Assembly (NCBI GenBank): GCA_932294295.1
Contig: OW028584.1
Location: forward strand, 34,791,969-34,855,968
Direction of reading: 5' to 3'
Source of the DNA: Alitta virens
Taxonomy: Eukaryota > Annelida > Polychaeta > Phyllodocida > Nereididae
Length of the DNA: 64,000 bases
Part shown: piece by piece, positions 49,401 to 61,400 of the stretch
Position numbering within the stretch: the first letter of the stretch is position 1
How the letters are laid out: each line of letters begins with the position of its first letter
Made by a program: the position numbers and the translations under genes
The notes under the pieces: model-generated
Told to the model about the DNA's origin: nothing
What the model saw: only the letters and a program-made list of their open reading frames with translations
Databases searched by the model: none

Positions 49401-52400
49401 AAATCTGGTGTTGGGGGGTCTGTCAAAAAACCAGATATCAGGGGGGGGGGGGGGTGGCGGGGACTCTAACAATATTCAAGTCCACCCCCTCCCTCTTTTT
49501 TAAATGGAACAGCCCTTACTGTTGCAACTGCATTTACATTTCCACCACAAATAATAGACTTTATGTGCCATTTTAAGCGTTCATTGTTACAATGTATACT
49601 GACCTGAATGAAAAACAGCTTCGGTTTTCCTTTTAGTGACGGACAGTTTTTCTCGGTGAATATTTCTGTTATATCTCGGAGGTTAATTTCCATATCCCTG
49701 GCTGCTAAGACATCCAGTCTCAACTGTCTCAGTTCTTCACTTTTAAATTGCTCATCACCATGAGTGCTGATTGCAAAAATGAAACAGTCTCTCCCGGAAT
49801 GATCTTCTGTCGCAACTAAACAAATTATAAAGAAAATACAAATGGATTGTATACATAGTCTATGAGATAGTAATGATCTTTAATTAGTTACATGAAGCAG
49901 ATCGAAGCACTATGATTAGTTCACCTGGATTTTAGGTCGCGATGGGTCACGGTTTACACTATTTCCGAAAATTATCTTTTTTTTTTTGACAAGTATTTAG
50001 ACAAGAATGATCGTCGACTCTCATCGCCAGCAAAAAGTAGTTTTTTTACGACCTGTCAGCCAATCAGACGTCTCGAATCGTCGAAATAAGCATACACAAA
50101 ACGTCGGACAAGAGTTGCAACGCCAAAAACGGAACCAACCAAAGTTCATAGTGCGAACGTAAATCCATCATCAGATAGAATTGCATAGCATGTACACTCG
50201 GCGACAGTGAACTTCGCCACGACAACGAGATTCGCCACTCGTAATAAAGTGCAATAAACATTTATTAGATGGCTGTTGGGGTGACAGAGTATTGTCAATA
50301 TAAGCAATTAGTTTTGTAACAAATCATGAACTTGCAAGGTGTATAATTGAGTATTAGGGGGGTGGCGAATCTCGTTGTCGTGGCAAATTTCACTGTCGCC
50401 GAGTGTATCGAGAGATTGGTAAAATATAGATCTACATCCACGATCAAATATTGGAGTATCTTATTATTAATAATTTATAACTATAACAGCTACTATCAAA
50501 GAGTCGTAAAATGTATGGTAAAGATTTAATGAAATAATCTTTCTGAAAAACTATATTCGGTTTTGGTGTTTTAAGGTATATAAATAGCCTGAAAGTGGCT
50601 AAGATCCAAAGCCCCCAACATATGCCTAACTTACCGTTTATCAATTCATTAATTATTTCGGCCCTTCTGAGATCAACAAAACTTCTGACTTCACAGCCCA
50701 GCATCTTAAAAGTCTCTTCTAAAGTTACAGAGTCAACAGCAGCGTGTGGACGAGGTTCAATTTGTCGATTATCAAATTGCATAATGTTCACGATAATGGC
50801 GACGCCTCTTTCTTGATGGTTGAAATGATATTCGTTTTCTGGGTCCATTTTGTCTCATTGGATATTTCACTGCAACAGAATTTCTATATATAATAGAAAA
50901 CAATTACGAGTGGAGAGGATATATGCTCCTACACATTTTAACGTCATTATGACCCCAAACATTTGGCAAAATGTGCAGGGAGAGGATGCATGATTATCCT
51001 CTCTGACACAGGATGCTCCAAATGTCTATAATTTTCATATAGCATCTGTTAAATAAAACAATCACCAGATATTCAGGGTTATTTCTATCATTCTTACCCG
51101 TTTCATCAATTATGTAATGCTATTCGCCAGACATTGAACGGCGAGCTATGAGCATGGTTATATCCGGGTAATCTATCTTCAAGCTTTTCTAGGTCAACTG
51201 CTTTCCCAGAAACAAAAACATGTTGCGCTTCACACAGCAAACCCTCAGCTGATGATAAAATACAATGCACTAATATTACATTATTTGTAATTAGTGCATC
51301 GTTTTATAAAATAATGCACTTAACAAGTTTATATTTAAATGTTTAAATATCGAAAAAGACATATATAAAGTGGATTAGGAGCTATTAGGAACAATCTTTT
51401 CCCTATCATTGCATAATGATTACCAATATTTCTGTTTTTGTACTATACACCATGAATTGTATATGCATGTGTGTGAATAAACATATTAAAAAAAAAATTA
51501 ACGTTAATTTATTTCAGTTGTTCCAATATCATTTTGTGACATATGGACTATATGATTAATTTTATATTTCTCTGTCTTGTAATTAATATTGTATTGTTGT
51601 GACAGATGGGTCAAATTGAAATATAAAGCTGGTGCAGCTGTCATTTGATGAAACTTATCAATTGATTAATATGTGATTAAGGCAGGGCTGGTCCTTGGGC
51701 ATCGCGAGCAAGGTGGCTGTGTTGGGCCCCGTGCCCGAATAGGCCCCGCGTCCGAATAGACACTATTAGGCCACCAAAATAAAAATAAAAGTCTTCAATT
51801 TCAAGTAAGGGATAAACAGTCGGTCACATAGGCCTGCCTCGCACCATTCTAAGACCAGCCCTGGATTAAGGTTTTAAATCATTATTCTTATATATATATA
51901 AGCCCCCGTTTGCAATATCAAATTTTAGGAACTAAACGGCATTGCCAGTCGACCAGACCTCATCTTTCATGTTGATAATTTTGCGACTCTAAGCGCCATC
52001 GAGATGTCAGTTATTCGCGATGCTAGCCAAAATTGTGGACAAAGTAAGATTTATATTAAGCTCTAAAAGTGTATTTCTTTGTGCGTGTAGCTGTCCCTTA
52101 ATTTGGAGTGAAGATTTTGGGTTATGGGATGAGTTTCTACTTCAAAATGCTTGACATCATACATCGTTATTTTTCTGTTATTTGTCGTGTTTTTATTGTG
52201 GTGATATTACTGGGTTTTTTTTTAATATCTTTCAATTTTTCCTCTAATATTAGACACTATTCTTCATCATACATTTGTGCTTAGATAGATCCTTGGTGGA
52301 AATATGGTTAATTACCAATACGTTCAATAGGTTCTATCTGCAATAATGGTCTCTTTCAGTATTGCAGGCTATAACAGAATCTAATACTCCGGATGACTCT

Positions 52401-55400
52401 GTTGTTTCAGAATTTGTTTCTTTGCTGCATGATTATAAATATGCTTACCTATTTATTTTATGGTTTTTCTAGTTTTTATGGTTTTGGCTGAGGTGGAAGG
52501 TGGAAAATGGAATGCTTGCAATATCACAATGGTCATGACTTTAAATTTTTTAAATTTAATAACACTACATCGATTTTACAGGGTAACATTACTATGCAAT
52601 GATTGACTGACAAAATAATCATAGTTTGGCTATTTTTTGTGTAAATTTGACTGCATTTATCTATTGTGACATTTACAACTTTCATCAATTTTAATCTGCT
52701 GTTTATTTTGATGAGTATAAAATGCCTAAATCTTTTGTTTCAATTTCAGGACAAACAACAGTATCTAGAGGTAATTATTTAATATCAATGTTTCAATTTA
52801 AATTAACTTAATTGCACCAACAATATAGCATGCAGCTTAAACAGACCCAATGGCCATTAATGATGGATTTAAGAGAAAGTTAAAAATGTATCTATTCAGA
52901 ACTGCCTGTGAACCACAAACTTATTTATTTATTTTATTATTATCATAAATACAGCGTAAACAAGTATAATATGACCACAAAAGACAAAATAATGAAAAAT
53001 GGAAAATGAAATCCAATCTGTCAAATAATTAGGACATCATGATGTAATTTGAGATATTTACGAACTTCAGTGGTTATCGATGGCTATTTCGCTGTATTTT
53101 CAATTATAGTTTACACAAATTATGGCAAATTATTTTCATTTAAAAGTGAAGATAATCTGTGTAAATGTGTTTAGCTGCTTGCAATCCACAAATGACCAAA
53201 ATGATAAGACGTCCATTTTATCGATTCCTTTAGCTCAGTGTCATTTCGCTGACATCGTGTTCGTCCTGGACTCTTCGGGATCCATCGGTGCTCAAGATTG
53301 GCAGCGACTTTTGAAATTCGTCGAAGATGTGGTCAATATCTTCCGGGTTGGTCCAGTGGATGCTAATGTAGGTTAAATTCATCCAATTTCATAATAATGT
53401 GTAATAAGATGACAAATTATTCAATGGCTTCAAATTGCATGGAATACCATTATTCTCCAAGCTTGCTTATCTATAATAAGAGCTGTTGACTATATTCTTC
53501 AATATCACTAGTAAACAATATCAAGGTTGTGTCACTGGCGGATCCAGCCCTGACTCTACAGGGGGGGGGGGGGGGCAAAGGCTCGGGGGGGGGGGGGGGC
53601 AAATGGCCAAAGTCATGAAAGTACCCCTGTCAGGCATTTCATATTATAGGCCACGATTAGACATTAAGACTGGTATGGGGGGGGGGGCCTGGCACCAATG
53701 CCCCCCCCCTGGTTCCGCCAGTGGGTTGTGTTGCAATTTGCATAATTATTTAAGCTCAAAGTGTCGGTGTAAATATATTATTAAAGAATCGAGAATTGGT
53801 GTGATAAACAAAAAACGAACTTTCTGTCAGTTTTGTTTATCACACCAATACTTAATTCTGAATGAATAATAGCAGTGACTGTATAATACTAAATTACATC
53901 TGGATTTTATTATTTATATCAAAGTCTGTTAATTACCAACTTTACATAGCCTATGCTATATTTAAGTTAGCATTCTGAATTTGATATATCAGAGAAATAA
54001 ATTATAGAATTAAATAGTGCTGTAGCAAATAAATAAGACAGTTTTATGTTTCATTCTTTATTTCAACCTACAATAGGAGAATTAAAAATAATTTTCCACC
54101 CGTTTCTTTGTCATATGTTTCCCAAAAAATGGCTGGGAGCAGCACAATATGGACAGAAATGTTAACAACAAGTCGAATCACAACTTCTAAACTCATCATA
54201 AAACACTTCTGGGAAATTATAAACTTGAAGTTTGCTATATGCTCCATTGTATATTCGGCTGATATTGACTAATCTGTGACCACAACAAAAAGCCATAATG
54301 CTGAAATGAAGGCAAAAAAAAGAAGGAAAAAATAAATATATATATATATATATCATTGCAAAGATATTAAAGCACCACATGTTTTTCTGTGATATGTCTG
54401 TGATTGTTTGCATGATTATGCCTTTTTATATATATTATCTTATCTTATCTTATCTTATCTTATCTTATCTTATATTTTATCTTATCATATTATTTTATCT
54501 TTTCTTATCTTATCTTGTCTTATATCTTGTCTTATATCTTGTTTTATCTTATGTTATCTTATCTCTGGGATGAAACTTTGAATAATTGGCCAGAGAGGGG
54601 CTTTTATTGGGATTTGACAGATTAGCAACATTTCTGTCTATTGTGTACTGCTACAAGCTGTTGACTATTATGATTTAATCACCAGTTTGGCATAGTGACT
54701 TACGGCAACTCCGCCCAAGTGGAGTTCACCCTGAACAGATATCAAGACACGCAGTCTGTTGTGTCAGCCATCAGAAGGATCAAATGGCAGGACTCAAGAA
54801 CCAATACTTCTGGAGGAATCTGGTAAGACTTAACAGAAAGATCTAGCTTCTGAAGGGGGGGGGGGGGGTGGTAGAGAAGGGCTACTGAGTTCTGGAGGAC
54901 TTTACATTTTACCCCTGTGACCTAATAAAAAGATAATGACCCATCTTTGAACTCAATCCAAATCCTCCCTAATGCATATTCCCTTTAGCAGTTTCATGAG
55001 CCTAGCATCAATAGACCTGAAGTATGTTATAATCTCATTAGGTTCTTGAAATGTGACCTCATTTAATGTAGATTTGTGTGAGATTTCAAACCTGTGGCAT
55101 AATACTATTTAAAAAGCATGGACTATAGCATGAAAAGGAAGTATGTATGAGAGATTTTAATGGGGTGTTTAAAGTGATACGAAGTCTCAGGCTTTCCCAG
55201 ATATATCCAGCCCTAAAAGGAATAGCTACATCTACCACTAAACTTACTTGTTTTGTACTTTATTGACACATTTAAGTCACATTCTTCACAGTACAGAGCA
55301 TCATAACACTGGTAAAATCCGTTAGGCAAGATTTAGGCAGCATGGTGGGGCCAATGTGTGATTGGCTGCTGCTGCAGGCTACTTTTAGCATGAGATTTTG

Positions 55401-58400
55401 CGAGATGTAAACAACAACCACATGGCTAGTTTGTCACTCATCACATCAATGTATATGAGCTTCTATGGTTAGAGAATAACTCATTAGAGCATTCCAATGA
55501 AGAATGAAGTCATTGTTCTCTTTCTTTCTACCAATCCTAATACAATTCAGTGTAGTGCACTAACATGTGCTCCTACGGCTGTGTGGTCACGTGACCCAGC
55601 GAGAGTCCAGCCAAGTTTCAAATTATTTTGGTGTACACCAAAATCACTGCGGCCGATTTTAAGACTAAAATACTCATTATTAAATGGATGGGCACATAGC
55701 AAAGTGGTTTCTGACAATACACATCCTTGGTAAATTTAAAGAAACTCTCTGTTTGACCTAGATGTGAGACTTCATATCACTTTAAGGCTTCAGCGACAAA
55801 CCTGAGAAGTGATTGTCTGTTTATTATATTTCTTTCAGGTTGATGAGGGAAATGTTATTTTCCGCCAGAAATGGAGATCGTCCGGCTGCTGCTAACATCG
55901 GGATTGTCATCACGGATGGCGCCTCAAATGTCGACCAGGACAAAACAGTTCCATATGCAGATGAGGCGCATAACCAAGGAATACGAATGGTTGCTATCGG
56001 TGTGGGCGATGGGGTCAAGATGGATGTAAGTTACTAAATATGGTGCTTTTATATTAGGATTTTACCACATGCTGCCGTAAATGAACAAAATTTAAAGCAA
56101 AGATGCTCAGTTTTTGAAAACGGCATTTTCTTCTTTACTGATGTGGTCTAGTGCAGTCATTCAGATAAGTTAGATCATGGAAGACTCAGGGGCGTCAATT
56201 TCTCTTGACGGGTGGGGGGGGGGATGCAGTTCTACTTTGTCTGCCACTCCATGACTTTCCCTTGTTCGTACAAGTAGCGGCAGTAAATGCGTGGACACTT
56301 GTCAAGAGGTAAAGTAATGATGGATCATTGATGCCAAACTATTATGTAGATAAAACTATACTGATATGGGATATGAGGTGTAAAACTAGTTAACAAAGCA
56401 CAAATGTTAAAAAAAGAAGTGTGTTGAAAAAAAATGGTGATTTTCATTGTGAATTTCAGGGGGGGGGGATGATTGCATTGATCATTCCCTCATTCCTAAA
56501 AAGTTGGGGGGGGGGGGAGGGTATATATATCCCCCCCTCCTCCTATATCGACAACCCTTATAGGAGTTCAGTGTGATCTCAATAGTTGATTTTTTTTTGT
56601 ACCAGATCTAAATCTATAGAACACCTCTTATTTAATATATCCTACTGCTCAAGAGGTACTTCTGTGATCAGGTTTACAAATATATTGGAGGATTGGTACA
56701 GTTTCGTCATTACTTTCTGTGCATGCCCATATAAGGTAGTGCTGTAGCTGTGTTGCGCTATGACCAGTTTCAGCCGATTTAGTTATCACGTGTATGCAAA
56801 ATGCATAAATTAACATTTTAGACATAATCGAATCGGTAACCATGGTATTTTACTGCAATAAAACAAGCTACACAACATGGGTCTTACAAGGGATTGACCA
56901 TGGCCTACATTTGACTGTGATTTAGTCCAAGGAAAATTGTGCTATAAATAGCCTGCTGCAGTGGCCAAATTGTCAGAGGCGCTGGAATGATTGCAAAATG
57001 GGGGTTGATGGACCTGGGTACAAATCCAACCAAGAGAAAGTCTTTTTTTTTTTTATAAATATGTTTATCATTCATTTAAAGTCTAATTTTTCCCTATATA
57101 TATAAAAATAAAAAAGAGCAACCAAAAAATCTTTATTCAGCACAATCTACAATAATCTCAAACAAGTCTGGTACAAGTGGTCTTTTTTTAAAGAGAGCTT
57201 TTCTTGTGAATGTCTTCTTCAGGTTTATAGTTATATCAATTAGGGTAACATCAATAATCAAGTATTGATTAATATTCACACACTATTGTTTAACAGGAAC
57301 TGAATGGAATTGCGAGTGCTCTTCATCTGGTTTTTCATGTCGACAACTTTGCGACTTTATCTTCGATCGAGCAAACTATCTTAATGGAAGCCGATGCTAT
57401 GTGTTCTGGAGGTAATGAAAAACTCCTAAATGGTTATTGTAATAGCTAATGTAATTATAAAATCTTAAATCTCCCTGTTCATTTGTCATTTTGCAAACGT
57501 AATTTGAAATTTCATTTTGTGATGCATCTTGTATTATTTGGTTTCATTTTCAGCCAGCAGGCCACTGCCTACAACTCCACCTCCCATTGGTAAGAAATTG
57601 TCCTAATATTGTATTGATATGTGCATTATGTTAATTTTTCTTAAAGAAAACATTATTTCATAACATCGAGAACCTTTAATTCAATGTCATTATTACTGTA
57701 CATGTTTTCACGACCAATCGTATACTTTTTTTTATAATTATCACTCGCATAGGAATATTTTGGCTACATAAATGGATTTAAATATCCTGGAAATATTAAT
57801 GCTTAATTATTCCACCAGTAGGACCACCCTGCCACCTGGTGGATATCGTGTTAGTCATCGATTCATCTGGATCAGTAGGAGCGCAGAACTGGCAACGACT
57901 CCTTAAGTTTGTTGAAGATGTCATCAAGATATTCCGGGTGGGACCAAACGATGCGCAGGTATATAATTCAGGGTTCCCGTGGGTTATTACAAAGTCTGAT
58001 AAAGTCTTACTTTATTTTTGTAAAAAGTAAGGCCCAGATAAAATCTTAATTTAGTCCACTAAGTCCTACATTGTCTTATTTTGATGTAAGTGTACTTGGA
58101 AAACAAACACAGGCAATCCTGGTCTGGGCTGGCCAAAGGAAGTACTATCTGCCCTCTTGTGGACTTTCAGCTGCATTATGCACTTTCTTTAAATACACAA
58201 GCATTTAAATTTTTGTTTAATTGGCAATATCCTGATTTTATTTGGATGTTGAAATTAAGAATATTAGTTTAAATCAATAATTATCTTACTTTTCATGTAT
58301 GAAGGTCTTACTTCTTATGAAGGTAAACCTGCAGGAACCCTGATCATTACTAGAACCTCCATGCGATACATTTTGCTGATTTTATTTAAAAAAATTGAGA

Positions 58401-61400
58401 TAGATGAGTGACTCTAAAATATAGGCCATCTTATTGATAAGGCAACCGATATATATATATATAACCTTAATATTATGAGCGCTTTGATAAGATTTTATTC
58501 TAGTTAATGGAATCATATAAACATCCAGAAATTGTATGCTCCAATGCACACAAAAATATCATGAATGTAATCACTGGATGTCTAATTTTCCAACAGATCG
58601 GAATTGTCATATTTGGAAATGAAGCGCGTCTGCAGTTCCATCTCAACCGATACCAAGACACTCAGTCGGTTGTTTCAGCCATTGCTCCGATTCCCTGGTT
58701 GAATGCTCAAACCAACACGTCCGGTGGAATATGGTGAGATATTGAAGTTGCCTCAAACGATCACCCGTTGAATAATTATATTGTATTATTCGTTTATATT
58801 TTTTGACTGTTTGAAATTTTTGTTTATTAGGCTTATTTTAGATGTACTAAATATGCAATGTTACAGTAAACAATATTGCAGGACAATGGTACTTGTAACA
58901 AATTAGTATGAGCTGCTACATTTAGAGTTCCATTTTATATTTCCAATAAGTTGAAAAGAAATGTAAGATACTGAGGAGTCGTGTGCTTTAATTCTTTAGG
59001 TAAATTCGTTGATTATAATTGTACTTTTACAACATTGAAAAAAAGATTAAAGACATATTTTTTGAATTAAGAACAATTTATAGAAACTGAAATTATTAAG
59101 ATTAAAAACACTTATTTCAGGAGCCAATGCAATAATTTTTTTGTACACTATATCATGTAAATGTATACTTTTATGTTTTATTTATTTTTTATTTTTTGAC
59201 CAAATACACCCCAGGTGTCAGGCCATATTGTAACCATAAGTATTTCTCTTTCCATTTCTATTTTTATATATCATAAATATGATCCGGCTATGAGTAGCCA
59301 GGTATAGCCAGACAGTGCCATTTAGTGACAGGTAGCATCGTACAGCAGAAATTGTCTAGCTTTGTCTAGGTTCACTTTGACACCATCAGGCCGCTTTTAA
59401 TGAAACTAACTGTATTTCAGTGACCAAAAATAATTCAACCCCTGCTACTTGAACTTGAACTGATAGAGAGATAGAGGCTACAAGGTTATATACATAATGA
59501 TATAGACGGGGTATCGATTTCTCTTGACGGTTGGGGGGGGGGGGGGATACTTTGTCTGTCCCAATGTGACTTTCCCTCGCGCGTACAAGTAGCAGCAGTT
59601 AATGTGCGGACACTGGCCAAGAGGTAAATTAATGGTGGATCATTTATATTAAACTTATAAACTTGTACTGATATGTGATATCAAGTGTGAAGCGGTTTAA
59701 CAAAGCACAAATGTTCCAGAACAAAAGTGTGTGAAAAAGAGCAATTTTCATTTGTGAATTTCAAGGGGGGGGGGGGTGATTGCATTGATCATCGCCCCCT
59801 TCTCAGAAAGTGGGGGGGTATATATCCCCCACATCCCCCCCCCCCCCCCCCGAAGGGACACCCCTGGATTTAGACTATGCTGTTCGATGGGTAATGACTC
59901 AATTGTTTACTTTCCAGGTTCATGCGAGAAGTCATGTTCACCCCTCAAAATGGCGACCGTCCAACTGCGCCAAATATCGCCATAGTGATCACAGATGGGG
60001 TGTCGAATCTCGCACAAAAGAACACTATTCCTTATGCCCAGGAAGCTCATAGACAAGGGATAAGAATGTTTGCAATTGCAATTGGGATGAAGGTCAACAA
60101 TGTGGTAGGTATATGAGTTGCTTACTGGAAAATTTCAATCGAAACAAATACAAAAAATAGAGCCCCAGGATGGTGCTAGTTATTACTTCCAACACAGTCC
60201 AACACCTGAATTCTCATACTGTACATTTAATTTTCATATTTCTGTTAATATTTTTGATTTTCTGTAAAATATATTAAATAATTGTGCATATTAACAACAA
60301 AAATTTGTTATGCATAATGCAATGTATTTTTGGATAATATAATCAATCTAGAAAAGAAACCCAGTTATTACATGGCCAAATGTGCCACGTGCGTTTTCCA
60401 TGAGAAGGATAAACACATCGAAATTGCATGGGTTTTGCCTAATTATAATGAGGTGAAAACCATGCGTTTTCCATGCATTTATCCAAATGCATGGAAAATG
60501 CACGTGCCATGTACTGCTATTGGGCAACTTCTTTACTGCTATTCCTTTACCCCTAACTAATTCAATAAGGGTAAATTGTGCTATTGCAAATATTTCCATA
60601 ATTTTAACATTTTTTTTTCTCGTGTGCATTGTAGGAAGTCAACGCGATTGCGAGCCAATCAGATTTGGTCTACCATGTCGATGACTTTGCAACCTTGAAG
60701 ACCATCGAGAAGAAGATTGTGGAAACGGCTGAAGGAATGTGCATGGCTGGTACTAAAATTTATTGAAAATGTGAAAAATATAGTAAAGGTCTGATCAATA
60801 ATCTGTCTGGGACAAGCTATGGGGAGGAAAAGTACCAGTGCCAACAGAGGGCACTATGAACTTACCAGATAAAAAGACAATATATGACAATGTCACTACA
60901 TAATTGTTACATAGATGACGTCATTAAAAAATACTTATCTACTAAGGTGTCAGTGACCTCTGGTGGTACTTTTCATTACTATTTAACTTGAAGGTTATTT
61001 TCAGCATTTTTCATATTTCCCATGTTTTTGTGTCTGTGTATCTATAATGTTAATAAATGTAACCACTATAGTCAAAATTAATATCGTTATCGTTTTTGGA
61101 CTTATTTTTACATAAATTTCATGGAGAAGCACAATATAGATATAAGTGTTACAAAAAATGCAAAGCCCAACTTTCTAACAAATTTTATGGCCATGTAGAT
61201 CTAATGCTATTAGGCAATGATAGGTTTTTGCCATTTTTAATCATTATAGCCATTTGTTATGACCACAAATAAGCAGTAAAAATCACAATGGAGAATATAG
61301 CAAAATTCTGGTTATTTGGTTCCAGTGCCTGTGGGTTTAGTTCAGTATAGAGGACCTAAATTTATGCCCGTATTTAGCGTCCATTGTATGGCATTGAATA

